Of a stretch of 64,000 nucleotides of DNA, positions 43,953-54,546 are shown one piece after another; position 1 is the stretch's first letter, and each line of letters opens with the position of its first letter. The position numbers and the translations under genes are program-made. Source of the DNA: Biostraticola tofi (GTDB lineage Bacteria > Pseudomonadota > Gammaproteobacteria > Enterobacterales > Enterobacteriaceae); assembly GCF_004343195.1 (NCBI RefSeq), contig NZ_SMCR01000004.1, forward strand, positions 62,001-126,000, read 5' to 3'. The notes beneath the pieces were generated by a model. It made no database searches. It saw only the letters and a list, made by a program, of their open reading frames with translations, and had not been told where the DNA came from.

Positions 43953-44728
43953 AGGTTACGAAGAAGCCGGTTGTAAAATGTGGTGGTAATGATGCATCAG
44001 AATATAGTCATATTCGACGAAACACTGTAAGTGTTTCGTCAAAAACCGTTTCAGTTCACGTAGAAGAAAAGCGATTAAAGCGAATATGATTCTATTATTA
44101 TCAGTTTATGATGAGATTCCCGGTTTCATTTAAGTCGACAGGATGAAGTAAAAAATTAAAGTTCCGATATTGCCGTAAGTAAGGCATACCGCTAAAAACC
44201 TCGAAAATAGCCTTATTGTAAATTGAATCCCGTCGATAGGATCGGCGCGATAGCGAAAAATCAGACTGAACGTGTTTGTGATTTGATTAATAATCACGAT
44301 TTATAACGGAATCCTAATTAACTCATTGTTACAATCAGAGTAATGATTTGACTGCAAGCGGTTAACCATTAATGTATAAAAGCCAGCAACTCACGTTCGA
44401 CTGGATTTTAGGGTTCTTGAAATGCTACGTATTAAAATAAATAGTTTTGTGTTTTTTATGGACATCGTGATAGGTTGGACTTCCCACAATCGATAATATG
44501 ATATTTTTAACTAAAAAGATTATATTCTAGGCGTAATGTATTATCAACAATCAAGTAATTTTAAATTAGTTAGCAATGAAATTATGTTTATTTGAATCAT
44601 GCGTTTTATTCCTAGACGGCAAAACGGGTCATGCCATTGATTTAAAATTGTAAGCTTGGTTTTTTGGGCATCGACGATGTCTGCTAGTAATAAAGATTAT
44701 ATTGAATCAGTATTAGGAGGTGTAAATA
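43953..44728. other. AT-rich spacer before the type III secretion cluster
   Basis: 776 bp without a gene, clearly richer in A and T than the left flank. It must contain the hilA promoter. It holds a perfect 25-bp palindrome at 44016-44040. No tRNA or integrase is present, so no classical island border is seen. Confidence 0.5.
44016..44040. repeat. Perfect 25-bp palindrome in the spacer
   Basis: GACGAAACACT and AGTGTTTCGTC around a GTA loop. AAAAA follows on the plus strand; no T-run on either side in the terminator sense. Could be a regulator site or stable RNA hairpin. Confidence 0.7.
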
Positions 44729-46459
44729 ATGACCGAAATAGCAAATAAACCCTATGCGGCTAAATCCCGCTCCAATTACCTGCCGATTAAAGGCGTCAGA
44801 AAAGAGGTCATCAGCCATTCAAAAATACAATATACCTTTGGCGATTTCGTCCTTAATTCTTCCAAGGTATTGTTTCATAAGGATAAGCAGTTAAGTGTTT
44901 CGCCAAAGGAGTTGGCGGTGCTTTATTTGCTGCTGGAGTCAGCAGGCGAAGTTGTCACCAAAACTCAGTTGATTCAGGATGTCTGGTGTGGTGGCAATGT
45001 GAGTGAAGAATCACTGACACGCTGTATTTATGTCTTGCGCCGAATTCTTCAGGAGGGAAAGAACCGGCGTTTTATCGATACGGTATATGGCAAGGGCTAC
45101 CGGTTTTCCTGGCCCGTGACACGTCTGATACCAACTGAACCCAAGCTGAAGACATCAAGCTGTATCATTGCCGTGCTGCCTTTCAAGCTTGAAAGCTCGC
45201 TTGATGTGCTGGGGCTGCAGGATGCCATCGTGGAGGAAATGACCGGCTGCGAGCATATAGGGCTGCATGTATTGCCTTCCTCGCTGACGATCAATTGCCG
45301 TTCCGTACACTCAATTCTGGAGCTGCTGGAAAAAGTCAGGCCAGATTACTACCTCACCGGCTATGAGCTCATTGTCGGCGGCAATCCATCGCTGAGAATT
45401 GAGCTGATCCGTACCCATGACCATTTCGTCAGACGGCGTGAGTGTATACCCATAGGCAATAATGTGACGCCTGATCTGCTGAAAAAAATGCTCAAAGATA
45501 TTATCTTGCGTTATATTCCCAGCCTGTCAAAACAATTTGATGTCGATTTAGGCATTCCTTTAAAAGACTCCGCTTATCCGGCATTGGCAGAAGTCAGGGA
45601 CGCGATGAACGTCTATACACCCCAAAGCCTGCAGCATGCGCTGGCAATGACCGAGCAATATCGTCTGCAGGCGCCCAACGATACTTCAATACTGAGTCAG
45701 CTTGCTGAATGCCATTTCTCTCTTGGCCAGATGGGAATAACCAACTTGAACGACGCGCTCGATAACTGCGCACTTCTGTCTGAGCAGGTGCTTGAGCAGG
45801 TTGACGATCATCCCCTCGCCCTTGCCATGCGAGGGTTAGTCTATGCAATGAAATCGCAATATCAACAGGCAGAAGACATCTTCAAGCAGATAATTACGCT
45901 GGCACCGGGATATCCGGTGATAAATTACTATTATGCCTGGCATCTTTTCATCAACGGGGAGCTGCAAACATCCCTCTACTTCGCCAGGCAGGCCAGCCAA
46001 AGGCTGCCGCTGCGGATCGATATCAAGGCACTTATCATGTGGATCGAATACTGCAGCGGCAACATGACCGCGGCTCTGGAAATGGTGTCAGCCCAGGGCG
46101 CCGATAACCACCCACTGTTACGCAGCATGCAGGCAGTCATCCTTTGTGATAAAGGACAGTTCAATCTGGCGAGTGAAGTCAGTACTGGCCTGGGCCAGTC
46201 GATGCCGGGGGATGGCATCATTTATTTTAATATGCTCTATGTCGGGCTGTTTGCACGTTCGAATGATGACGGTATCGAGCAGGTAGACATCATCATGGAG
46301 CAGCCATCGCTCACGGTCCCGGCGGCAATATTGCCCCTCATCCGTTATTGCAAGGGTGATCCGGCAGCCAGAGAATGGCAACATAAACTGGAGCGAGAAG
46401 CATCGCCATGCCTGGCTATCTGGCGGCATGATCCCAGGTTGAAAACGTTGCGCGCCTAG
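44729..46459 (+). CDS. hilA: HilA-family type III secretion transcriptional activator
   Basis: A 576-residue regulator (Salmonella HilA 553). The N-terminal part (about residues 35-125) is an OmpR/PhoB-type winged helix without a receiver domain: FGDFVLNSSKVLFHK, then QLSVSPKELAVLYLLLESAG and the TVYGKGYRFSWPV wing. The C-terminal half is a TPR-like helical domain with repeated A-x-x-LAxCHFSLGQ and YAMKSQYQQAEDIF segments. A strong GGAGGTG precedes the ATG. Expected to switch on invF and the inv/spa genes directly downstream. In SPI-1 hilA lies far from invF; here it is the nearest gene. Confidence 0.78.
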   Translation: MTEIANKPYAAKSRSNYLPIKGVRKEVISHSKIQYTFGDFVLNSSKVLFHKDKQLSVSPKELAVLYLLLESAGEVVTKTQLIQDVWCGGNVSEESLTRCIYVLRRILQEGKNRRFIDTVYGKGYRFSWPVTRLIPTEPKLKTSSCIIAVLPFKLESSLDVLGLQDAIVEEMTGCEHIGLHVLPSSLTINCRSVHSILELLEKVRPDYYLTGYELIVGGNPSLRIELIRTHDHFVRRRECIPIGNNVTPDLLKKMLKDIILRYIPSLSKQFDVDLGIPLKDSAYPALAEVRDAMNVYTPQSLQHALAMTEQYRLQAPNDTSILSQLAECHFSLGQMGITNLNDALDNCALLSEQVLEQVDDHPLALAMRGLVYAMKSQYQQAEDIFKQIITLAPGYPVINYYYAWHLFINGELQTSLYFARQASQRLPLRIDIKALIMWIEYCSGNMTAALEMVSAQGADNHPLLRSMQAVILCDKGQFNLASEVSTGLGQSMPGDGIIYFNMLYVGLFARSNDDGIEQVDIIMEQPSLTVPAAILPLIRYCKGDPAAREWQHKLEREASPCLAIWRHDPRLKTLRA

Positions 46460-46765
46460 AAAAGTAACGGCATCAAGTAAGTTATCTTTTCAACATGTAA
46501 ACTGGCTCGATATGTCGATATCAGCTAAATGCTTTGCCCAGAGATATAGTTGCCTCATATTAATATCCCCAGAAAATTTCCAGGGATTTATTTAAAAATA
46601 ATTTAAAACAATAATAAGGTAACCGAGCCGGTAGGGGAACAAACGTCCTATCCTTTATAAAAAATAAACCACAACACTATTAGTCAGATTCCCATCATGA
46701 TTTTTTGCAGGTAATAGGGCATTATCATCAGAGTGGGAATGAGTCGAACGCGGAAAGGGATAATT
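46460..46765. other. hilA-invF intergenic region
   Basis: 306 bp, AT-rich, expected to contain the invF operon promoter and HilA sites. I cannot point to a HilA box with confidence. Confidence 0.45.
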
Positions 46766-47536
46766 ATGAGCAAGGAAAGTATTATATCTCCTGGCACGCC
46801 GCTTGTTAACACCTTCAGGCAAGATATAACGAAACAGAAATGCTGGTTGCTGAAGGCTAACGATAATATTTGCGAAATGGCATTTCACTGTCCGGAAGGA
46901 ATAACCCGATTGCAGCTGGACGCGGATTGGAATGGCCTTTTGCTGATGAACAGAGTCAGCATGGAAGTGATTTCAGGTGAAGCTACTTATCAGGAGCTGC
47001 CTTTCTTTACGCTGGTCAAGTTACAGGTTTTTATCGATGAATCCCGGGGTCTGGCAATCAAATATGCCCGCCAGCAACACTGGACAACTATCCAATTGAA
47101 GCAATTACCGGAAATACATACCGGTAACGACATCGAGCGATGGCTGCTGATGCAGCATCATAATCCCTCCGATGAAATGAGTCGGCTGGCATCATTTCTG
47201 CGCCGGACGGAATGCTATTGGCTCATCAGGTTCCTGCTGAATGAGTCTGTGAACAACGACAAGCTGAATGTGCTTGGCGCACGTTACGGACTGTCGTATT
47301 CCCACTTTCGACGTCTATGCCGGAATGCATTGGGTAACTCCGCAAAAAGCGAATTGCGGGGCTGGCGTATTGCGAGAGCCCTGCTTGATGTTGTTGAAGA
47401 ACGAAAAAGCCTGACGGCTATTGCCATGCGTCATGGCTACGCATCTTCATCCCATCTTTCAAATGATATCAGGGATGCCTTCGGGGTCTCACCTCGAAGC
47501 TTATGGAATATGATGACGAAGAAATCGATAAAATGA
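46766..47536 (+). CDS. invF: InvF-like AraC-family activator
   Basis: A 256-residue AraC-type protein. The last about 100 residues hold the double helix-turn-helix, with RYGLSYSHFRRLCRNALG and MRHGYASSSHLSNDIRDAFGVSPRSL as the conserved recognition helices. In SPI-1, InvF works with SicA to activate translocator and effector genes; here sicA lies in the same cluster. ATG 46766 has AAAGGG upstream, preferred over an ATG 33 bp earlier. Its stop overlaps the invG start (ATGA). Confidence 0.85.
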   Translation: MSKESIISPGTPLVNTFRQDITKQKCWLLKANDNICEMAFHCPEGITRLQLDADWNGLLLMNRVSMEVISGEATYQELPFFTLVKLQVFIDESRGLAIKYARQQHWTTIQLKQLPEIHTGNDIERWLLMQHHNPSDEMSRLASFLRRTECYWLIRFLLNESVNNDKLNVLGARYGLSYSHFRRLCRNALGNSAKSELRGWRIARALLDVVEERKSLTAIAMRHGYASSSHLSNDIRDAFGVSPRSLWNMMTKKSIK

Positions 47537-49206
47537 ATAAAATCTTGATTCGAAGCGGACTTTTCAGTTTTTGCCTGCTAACTATTTTATGGATGCCGGC
47601 ATTGACGGCTACCCAGATGCCTTTGGTGAAAAAGGGCGGCGCTGCGGAAGGCTATATTGCTCATAAAGATGGTTTGAAAGTGTTTTTTGATGCCCTGTCT
47701 GATCGCTTGGGCATACCCATTATTGTCAGCAAAACGGTCGCCAGAAAACAGATAAGCGGAGAGTTTGATCTCTCTGAACCCCATGCTCTGCTAGAAAAAA
47801 TATCTCGCCAGATGGGCCTTGTCTGGTATCACGATGGGCAGGCAATCTACATCTATGATGCGGCCGAAATGCAGAACAGCATGATGTCTCTGCAGAATAT
47901 CTCTTTTATGACCCTGAAAAATTACCTCAGAAAATCCTCGCTTTACGATGAGCGTTATCCTCTTCGTGGCGATGAAAACCGGGGCACCTTTTATATCTCC
48001 GGACCGCCGGTCTATGTTGATCTGGTGCTTAACTCCGCCCGCTTTCTGGATGAGAAAGTCGATAGAGCGCAAGGAGGAGAAATAACCCGCGTTATCCAGC
48101 TTAACAATACCTTTGTCAGCGATCGTTCATATGCGCTGCGCGGCGAGAAACTGATTATTCCCGGTATCGCCAATGTCATTGGCCAACTGCTGTCAGGCGA
48201 TCTTCAGGCTGTACGGCCGAAAGTGGAGTCCGGGCCTGACGCCGCCGCGCTATCAGGCTCGGATGTGGCGGCAGACGATACGGGAGGGAATGCCTTTGCC
48301 GCGCCCGTCCAGCGCCTTGAGGGAGCGACTGAGAGCGTCAGGGTTATTGCTAATCCCAGTACTAACAGCCTGCTGGTGAAAGGCACCGGCAGGCAGGTGG
48401 AGCTGGTACGCAATCTGGCCATGGCGCTTGACTTGCCGAAGAGACATGTTGAACTTTCGCTGTGGATTGTGGATATGCAGAAAGACGATCTCGACCAGTT
48501 GGGGATCAACTGGCAGGGCAATGCCGGCATTGGTAACAGCTTGAATATTTCTCTTAATGGAGGCTCCTATACCACCCTCAATGGGGCGCGGTTTATGGCT
48601 TCAATTATGGCATTATCGCGCAAGAACCGGGCCAATATCGTTTCACGCCCGATTGTGCTGACCCAGGAGAATGTGCCTGCCATCTTCGATAATAATCGCA
48701 CTTTTTACACCAAGCTTATAGGCGAGCGCAGCGTCGAGTTGAAGCAGGTGACCTACGGTACGCTGGTCAGCGTGCTGCCACGTTTTTCACCGCGCAATGA
48801 AATAGAAATGGTGCTGAATATCGAGGATGGCAGCGAGATACCGACGGTGAATGAGAATGACGACGAATATCTGCCGAAGGTAGGCCGAACCACCATCAGC
48901 ACTGTGGCGCGGGTTCCCAGAGGAAAAAGCCTGCTGATTGGGGGATACACCCGCGATGAGGACAGCGGCAACACAGCGAAAATCCCTCTGCTGGGGGATA
49001 TCCCCTTCATTGGCGGACTGTTTCGCTATCGGGTCAATCATCAGTCCAATACGGTTCGTATCTTCCTTATTCAGCCGCGGGAAATCACCGAACCCCTGGC
49101 GACTGATGCCAGTGAATTCGTGAAAAAGATTGTGGCGGAACGCCAGCCTGATGTATTGCAGGACTGGGCCCGCAATTATCTGGATAGCCAGAAATGGCAA
49201 CCATAA
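47533..49206 (+). CDS. invG: Type III secretion secretin (SctC)
   Basis: A 557-residue outer-membrane ring protein (Salmonella InvG 562). Signal peptide about residues 1-26, then N0/N1 periplasmic domains (LKVFFDALSDRLGIPIIVSK), an N3-like region, and the C-terminal secretin domain with VPRGKSLLIGGYTRDEDSGN and IPLLGDIPFIGGLFRYR, the secretin hallmark. Forms the outer-membrane channel. An invH pilotin, which assists InvG in Salmonella, is not in the window. Starts inside the invF stop and overlaps invE by 13 bp. Confidence 0.93.
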   Translation: MNKILIRSGLFSFCLLTILWMPALTATQMPLVKKGGAAEGYIAHKDGLKVFFDALSDRLGIPIIVSKTVARKQISGEFDLSEPHALLEKISRQMGLVWYHDGQAIYIYDAAEMQNSMMSLQNISFMTLKNYLRKSSLYDERYPLRGDENRGTFYISGPPVYVDLVLNSARFLDEKVDRAQGGEITRVIQLNNTFVSDRSYALRGEKLIIPGIANVIGQLLSGDLQAVRPKVESGPDAAALSGSDVAADDTGGNAFAAPVQRLEGATESVRVIANPSTNSLLVKGTGRQVELVRNLAMALDLPKRHVELSLWIVDMQKDDLDQLGINWQGNAGIGNSLNISLNGGSYTTLNGARFMASIMALSRKNRANIVSRPIVLTQENVPAIFDNNRTFYTKLIGERSVELKQVTYGTLVSVLPRFSPRNEIEMVLNIEDGSEIPTVNENDDEYLPKVGRTTISTVARVPRGKSLLIGGYTRDEDSGNTAKIPLLGDIPFIGGLFRYRVNHQSNTVRIFLIQPREITEPLATDASEFVKKIVAERQPDVLQDWARNYLDSQKWQP

Positions 49207-50309
49207 ATTCTGCCGCCGCGCCTTGGCTCAATTACCTAAGGCAGACGCTGCCTAAGGAAAACAAAGGCAGTGGGGCCTCTGCACATCATGTCACTGAGGA
49301 CGAAGGTGTTGAGGAGCGCGATGAGACCGGCGGGGAACAAAAGCTGGCGATGCTCTCGGACGAAATGTCGCTGGCGATGACGCAATTCGGGCTACGCCGT
49401 CAGAGTATCAAGCGAGAACAGGACGCCGCTGAAAGCTTTGAACATATTCTTGAAGATGATGTGGTACCAAAGGTGGATATGCTGCTCAAGATTAGCGCTA
49501 CCCGAAAATTATCTCTGGAATTCCTGCTGCAGCAGGCTCGGGCGGCTTTTCCTGATGAGAGTGATCTGGTGATGGTGCTGCGTGAGCTGCTGCGCCGAAG
49601 ACAGTTGACTGAACACGTAAAGCAACAGCTGCAGGCCTTGCTAAAGCAGGTAGAGCTACAGGCTGCGCCAAGGGAATTGAAAGCAGGCATTAATTGCGGG
49701 CTTAAAGCCAGGCTGTTTGGGCTGCGGAGTATGCAGATGAAACCGGCCTTACTTCGCCTGAGTTACCGACAGTTCCTAAAAAATGAGCGGCATGAAGTAA
49801 AAGAATATCAGGATTGGATCACCTGTTATGGCTATTTACATCGGGCCAGAGTACTGGAGTTTATCGAAGCGGCGCTGGTAGCGGATATGTTATCTCAGGA
49901 TCCAAGCTGTTCAAGGGGTGAATTCGGCACCCTTATCATTAAGCTGGGACAATTGAAGCGTCTGCGGTCGGGTGATTATCTGTTTATTAATACCTTATTG
50001 TCTCCACCACGGCAGGTCAGTATACAAAAAAGCGAAAAAGAGTGGTTAATATTGTTAATGTCCATTCTGGAGTTTCCTGAACTAATTGCTCTCCATCTGC
50101 AGGATAATTTGGGCGAACTGTTCCTTATGGGGGGATACTCTGAACGTGCCAGCCTGCTAGGCCTTATTTACAAAGCATGCAAATCACTACCAAATGAATT
50201 ATTTATTGATCCTGCATCCGCGCTTTTACTGCTGACGGAGCTTAAAAAAATGACCGGCCTAGCATACCGACATGAGTTAATTCTAAACAGAAAAAAAGAC
50301 AGGCAGTGA
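49194..50309 (+). CDS. invE: Type III secretion gatekeeper (SctW)
   Basis: A 371-residue helical protein (Salmonella InvE 372) of the InvE/YopN/MxiC family. After a disordered acidic N-terminus come coiled-coil segments (ESFEHILEDDVVPKVDMLLK, LRELLRRRQLTEHVKQQLQ) and the helical X-bundle. It controls the switch that permits translocator and effector export. The ATG at 49194 lies 13 bp inside invG in another frame, so the two genes are coupled. Confidence 0.9.
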   Translation: MATINSAAAPWLNYLRQTLPKENKGSGASAHHVTEDEGVEERDETGGEQKLAMLSDEMSLAMTQFGLRRQSIKREQDAAESFEHILEDDVVPKVDMLLKISATRKLSLEFLLQQARAAFPDESDLVMVLRELLRRRQLTEHVKQQLQALLKQVELQAAPRELKAGINCGLKARLFGLRSMQMKPALLRLSYRQFLKNERHEVKEYQDWITCYGYLHRARVLEFIEAALVADMLSQDPSCSRGEFGTLIIKLGQLKRLRSGDYLFINTLLSPPRQVSIQKSEKEWLILLMSILEFPELIALHLQDNLGELFLMGGYSERASLLGLIYKACKSLPNELFIDPASALLLLTELKKMTGLAYRHELILNRKKDRQ

Positions 50310-50339
50310 TGCCACGATAAACAGCTATGGAAATCTAAA

Positions 50340-52397
50340 GTGTTAAATAATTTATTGAATACTGTTCGAACGCGTCCAGAATTGCTTATCCTGGCATTGG
50401 TCATTATGATCATTGCAATGCTAATTATTCCTCTGCCTACTTACTTGGTGGATTTTCTCATTGGCCTCAATATAATTATTGCCGTATTAGTTTTCCTCGG
50501 CGCATTTTATATCGACCAGATCCTGAGTTTTTCGACATTTCCCGCCGTACTGCTGATAACCACCCTGTTCCGCCTGGCCCTGACAATCAGCACCAGCAGA
50601 CTGATACTTAATGATGCCGATGCGGGTGAGATTATCGCCACCTTTGGCCAGTTTGTGATTGGCGATAACCTGGTGGTAGGTTTCGTGATCTTTGCCATCG
50701 TCACGGTCGTGCAGTTTATCGTTATTACCAAAGGCTCTGAACGCGTGGCAGAAGTTGCTGCTCGTTTTTCACTTGATGGCATGCCGGGTAAACAGATGAG
50801 TATTGATGCCGATCTTAAAGGCGGCGTTATTGATGCCGAGGGCGCCAAGCTTCGTCGCAGTGTTCTAGAACGGGAAAGTCAGCTGTATGGCTCATTTGAT
50901 GGAGCGATGAAATTTATCAAGGGAGATGCGATCGCCAGTATTATCGTGACCTTTGTGAATTTCATTGGCGGTATTGCCGTAGGCATGAGCCAACATCACA
51001 TGGATATGAGCCAGGCGCTGTCCACCTATACTATGTTGACCATTGGCGATGGTCTGGTTGCTCAGATCCCAGCGTTGCTTATATCAATCAGTGCCGGTTT
51101 GATTGTCACCCGGGTAAGCGGCGAAGGCGACAATATGGGCCGCAATATGATGCACCAGTTATTGGGCAATCCCTTTGTATTGGTTGTAACCTCCATGCTT
51201 GCCCTGTGTATCGGATTTTTACCCGGGTTCCCTTTGCCGGTGTTTATTCTGCTGGCTTCAGCGTTAATTATTCTCTTTTATATGAGATATCGTCGGGCGA
51301 AGCTCGACAGGCGTGCGAGTTCGGAGCCTTCTCCAGGGGCGTTCAGCCAGCAATCATCGGATCAAGGAACTGAGCTGACCAGCCAGGCTGACATGATTAA
51401 TGACATAGATCAGGTGGCGGTTGAAACGGTAGCGCTGATATTGCTGGTGTCGAAAGATAATCACCAGCGGCTCGAAAAGGCAGAAATCAGCGGACGTCTA
51501 CGCAGCCAGTTCTTTATCGATTATGGCGTTAAATTACCGGAAATGGTGCTGCGTGTATCAGATTCAATTAATGAAAATGAAGTGGTGGTGCTTATCAATG
51601 AGATCAGGGCTGATTCATTTATTATCCATTTCGACTCTCTGAGGGTGGTGAATGCCAGTGATGAATTACATCATCTTGGTATTAATTTGATAGCTGAAAA
51701 AAGTGCCATTTGGGTAGGCCGTGAAAGCCAGGCTGTCCTGTCCCCACTGGGCTATCACCTGCGCAGCGCTATTGATGAGTTTTACCACTGCTTTTCCGTA
51801 TTGCTATCTCATCATGTGAATGAATATTTCGGTGTTCAGGAGACCAAGCACATGCTGGATCTGATGGAAAATAAATATCCTGATCTGCTCAAGGAAGTAT
51901 TGCGACACGCCACCGTACAGCGTATCGCAGAAGTATTACAGCGCTTGTTGACCGAACGTATATCCACTCGAAATATGAAACTCATAATGGAATCACTTGC
52001 GCTTTGGGCTCCCAGAGAAAAAGACGTTATTGCGCTGGTGGAGCATGTGAGGGGCGCACTGGCACGATATATCTGTCATAAATTTTCAGTGAATAATGAA
52101 CTGCGTGTGGTTATGGTTTCACCGGAAATTGAAGATATTATTCGTGGCGGTATTAGAACGACGTCGTCAGGATCCTTTCTGAATCTGGATCCGCCAACGG
52201 CTGATCAGGTCACCGATATGTTTAATGTTGCGCTGGAAAGCATTTTCATTGACCAAAAAGATATGGTGCTTCTGGCATCGGTTGATATTCGCCGCTTTAT
52301 AAAAATACTTATTGAAAATCGCTTCAGGGATTTGGAAGTGATCTCATTCGGTGAACTAACGGAAACCGTCACCGTAAATGTAATTAAAACCATCTGA
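50340..52397 (+). CDS. invA: Type III secretion export gate (SctV)
   Basis: A 685-residue inner-membrane protein, identical in length to Salmonella InvA. Seven to eight membrane helices fill residues 20-310; FHIPEP-type family blocks appear as SFSTFPAVLLITTLFRLAL and SLDGMPGKQMSIDADLKGG. The cytosolic C-terminal half (about 350-685) makes the nonameric ring that receives substrates. The start codon is GTG with only a weak ribosome site, possibly limiting gate protein. 30 bp after invE, 18 bp before invB. Confidence 0.95.
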   Translation: MLNNLLNTVRTRPELLILALVIMIIAMLIIPLPTYLVDFLIGLNIIIAVLVFLGAFYIDQILSFSTFPAVLLITTLFRLALTISTSRLILNDADAGEIIATFGQFVIGDNLVVGFVIFAIVTVVQFIVITKGSERVAEVAARFSLDGMPGKQMSIDADLKGGVIDAEGAKLRRSVLERESQLYGSFDGAMKFIKGDAIASIIVTFVNFIGGIAVGMSQHHMDMSQALSTYTMLTIGDGLVAQIPALLISISAGLIVTRVSGEGDNMGRNMMHQLLGNPFVLVVTSMLALCIGFLPGFPLPVFILLASALIILFYMRYRRAKLDRRASSEPSPGAFSQQSSDQGTELTSQADMINDIDQVAVETVALILLVSKDNHQRLEKAEISGRLRSQFFIDYGVKLPEMVLRVSDSINENEVVVLINEIRADSFIIHFDSLRVVNASDELHHLGINLIAEKSAIWVGRESQAVLSPLGYHLRSAIDEFYHCFSVLLSHHVNEYFGVQETKHMLDLMENKYPDLLKEVLRHATVQRIAEVLQRLLTERISTRNMKLIMESLALWAPREKDVIALVEHVRGALARYICHKFSVNNELRVVMVSPEIEDIIRGGIRTTSSGSFLNLDPPTADQVTDMFNVALESIFIDQKDMVLLASVDIRRFIKILIENRFRDLEVISFGELTETVTVNVIKTI

Positions 52398-52415
52398 TCA
52401 TTCAGGAGAATACAA

Positions 52416-52817
52416 ATGTACGTCGATATTGCTACTTTGGTGCGGGAGGCATTGCTGGGAAGTGGCTGTGATCCAAAATTGCTGAGTAATTTTGATAGCC
52501 ACTCTACGATAGCTCTCGATTTTAATGATATGCCAAGTATTAATATCAGTAAGCTCGATGATGACGTTTGGCTGTGGTCCAGAATTGCTGAGCAGAATGA
52601 CCATGTGCTGGAACAGAATGCACCGGCGTTATTAAAAGAGCTGATGCAGGGAGCCGATTTTACTCGAGGAGGCAAACTCATGTTATCCGAGAGTGAGGGC
52701 TATCTGGAATTAAAGGGATTACTTAGCCCCAGCTGCATGGATTGCGGGCAGAATTTTGCCGTTGCGCTCAGCGGCTTTTTCGAACGTCTGGAGCGCTTTG
52801 TCATGGTAGTGCAGTAA
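52416..52817 (+). CDS. invB: Type III secretion class IB chaperone
   Basis: A 133-residue small acidic chaperone (Salmonella InvB 135). Features DFNDMPSINISKLDDDVWLWSRI and the C-terminal ALSGFFERLERFVMVVQ typical of InvB/Spa15. Dimers bind the N-terminal segment of several effectors and deliver them to the sorting platform. CAGGAG precedes the ATG; 3 bp before invC. Confidence 0.88.
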   Translation: MYVDIATLVREALLGSGCDPKLLSNFDSHSTIALDFNDMPSINISKLDDDVWLWSRIAEQNDHVLEQNAPALLKELMQGADFTRGGKLMLSESEGYLELKGLLSPSCMDCGQNFAVALSGFFERLERFVMVVQ

Positions 52818-52820
52818 CTT

Positions 52821-54119
52821 ATGAAGAGTCTGCGATTATTAACTCGCCAGGCGATGCCCCTGCGTTTGGCCGGACCGATTATCGAGGCCGCATTGCCGGA
52901 TGTCCAGATTGGCGAAATATGCGAGATTCGCCGCGACTGGCGATCTTCTGAAGTGATAGCCCGGGCACAGGTTCTTGGGTTCAACCAGCATCTTACCGTG
53001 CTCAGCCTCATTGGCAGCAGTCAGGGACTGTCGAGAAATGTACTGCTCCATCCTACCGGTAAAACGCTGATGATTGATTTGAGCAATGACATCACCGGCA
53101 CAGTAATGAATCCTGCAGGCGACATTATTGAACGTCTAGTGCCTGAGCCATTCAGGTCAAGGACAGAAACCCGGAGCATCGATAATGCCGCTCCTTCCTA
53201 TTTGCAACGGGCAGTGATCGATGCGCCATTGGTCACCGGTATCCGGGCGATTGACAGTATGCTGACCTGCGGCATTGGCCAGCGTATCGGCATATTCGCC
53301 TCTGCCGGCTGCGGTAAGACTGTATTAATGCATTTACTGATTCAGCAGACCCAGGCGGATATTTTTGTCATCGGCCTTATCGGCGAACGTGGTCGTGAAG
53401 TCACGGAATTTATCAGTGCATTGCGACAGTCGGGCAGAGAGAATCGCTGTGTGGTGGTATACGCCACGTCAGACTATTCTTCCCTGGAGCGCTGTAACGC
53501 AGCATTGGTTGCCACCACCATCGCCGAATATTATCGCGATCAGGGCAAAACCGTGGTGCTGTTTATCGATTCAATAACACGATACGCACGTGCTTTAAGG
53601 GATGTAGCCCTCTCCTCGGGTGAACCTCCGGCACGCAGGGGATATCCGGCCTCGGTGTTTGATGCCATGCCGCGCATTCTCGAGCGGCCAGGCAATATGC
53701 ACAATGGCAGTATCACCGCTTTTTATACCATTCTGCTGGAAAGTGATGATGAGCCTGACCCGATCGCCGATGAAATCCGATCGATACTTGATGGTCATAT
53801 CTACCTCAGCCGTAAACTTGCTGCCAGAAATCATTATCCGGCCATTGATATTTTACGCAGCATCAGCCGTGTCGCCGGGCAGGTCACGACGGAACATCAT
53901 CGTGCCATGGCCGGCGAAATACGAGCGCTACTGGTCAAACTGGAAGAGCTGCAGATTTTCCTGGATTTGGGGGAATATAAAGAAGGTGAAAACACGCAAA
54001 ACGATCGGGTGATTGCTCAGCGTAAGCCACTGGAAGAACTGCTTATCCAGGGCGCTGGGGAGCTGTCGAGTTTTGAGGAAACCCTAGGATTGATGCATGG
54101 CCTTGTTGATGCACGTTAA
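52821..54119 (+). CDS. invC: Type III secretion ATPase (SctN)
   Basis: A 432-residue F1-beta-like ATPase (Salmonella InvC 431). Walker A is ASAGCGKT near residue 160, Walker [13 protein letters not shown] near 245, catalytic Glu region [11 protein letters not shown] hexamer below the export gate that strips chaperones and unfolds cargo. Overlaps the following invI by 23 bp. Confidence 0.96.
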   Translation: MKSLRLLTRQAMPLRLAGPIIEAALPDVQIGEICEIRRDWRSSEVIARAQVLGFNQHLTVLSLIGSSQGLSRNVLLHPTGKTLMIDLSNDITGTVMNPAGDIIERLVPEPFRSRTETRSIDNAAPSYLQRAVIDAPLVTGIRAIDSMLTCGIGQRIGIFASAGCGKTVLMHLLIQQTQADIFVIGLIGERGREVTEFISALRQSGRENRCVVVYATSDYSSLERCNAALVATTIAEYYRDQGKTVVLFIDSITRYARALRDVALSSGEPPARRGYPASVFDAMPRILERPGNMHNGSITAFYTILLESDDEPDPIADEIRSILDGHIYLSRKLAARNHYPAIDILRSISRVAGQVTTEHHRAMAGEIRALLVKLEELQIFLDLGEYKEGENTQNDRVIAQRKPLEELLIQGAGELSSFEETLGLMHGLVDAR

Positions 54120-54546
54120 GCGCTTGATTGAGCGCTGTGATTTCAGACAACAGCGCTGTGAGTCCACTCTTAAAGCACTGTCGGCTTCCAGGACCCTGCT
54201 GGAGGATGAGATCCAGGCACTCGGTCGCCAGCGTGAGGGGATGCTGGAGCTTATCCACCATGAGCGCCCGCAGGGGGCACTCTTAAGATCCCAACTGTTT
54301 ATGGCCCATCGGCGGCTTGCAGTGTTGCGCGCCAGTATAAAATCGCTGCAACTGGAGGAAACTCAATTAAAGGAAAAGTTAATCGAATTGGATCAACAGC
54401 AGCGACTTATCCATGAATCAAGACATCACTGGGTGCGTAAGGCTGCAAAATATCAGTCCTGGCTAAGCAAGAAACGGCGATCCCGTTTAATGACAGGTTT
54501 AAGACTTGAAGAGCTCGACACGGAGGAGTTAAGCGTATGGAAATAA
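54097..54546 (+). CDS. invI: Type III secretion ATPase stalk protein (SctO)
   Basis: A 149-residue, highly charged two-helix coiled coil (Salmonella InvI/SpaM 147), like the FliJ/gamma stalk that connects the ATPase hexamer to InvA. Heptad-rich stretches include [20 protein letters not shown] and [15 protein letters not shown]; conserved end [15 protein letters not shown] 54097 has AGGATTG upstream; ATG 54109 is the alternative. Overlaps invC and invJ. Confidence 0.88.
   Translation: MALLMHVKRLIERCDFRQQRCESTLKALSASRTLLEDEIQALGRQREGMLELIHHERPQGALLRSQLFMAHRRLAVLRASIKSLQLEETQLKEKLIELDQQQRLIHESRHHWVRKAAKYQSWLSKKRRSRLMTGLRLEELDTEELSVWK

Noticed and set aside
43953..44728. tRNA or integrase marking an island border
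   Set aside because: None visible in the spacer; the AT-rich change alone does not prove insertion here.
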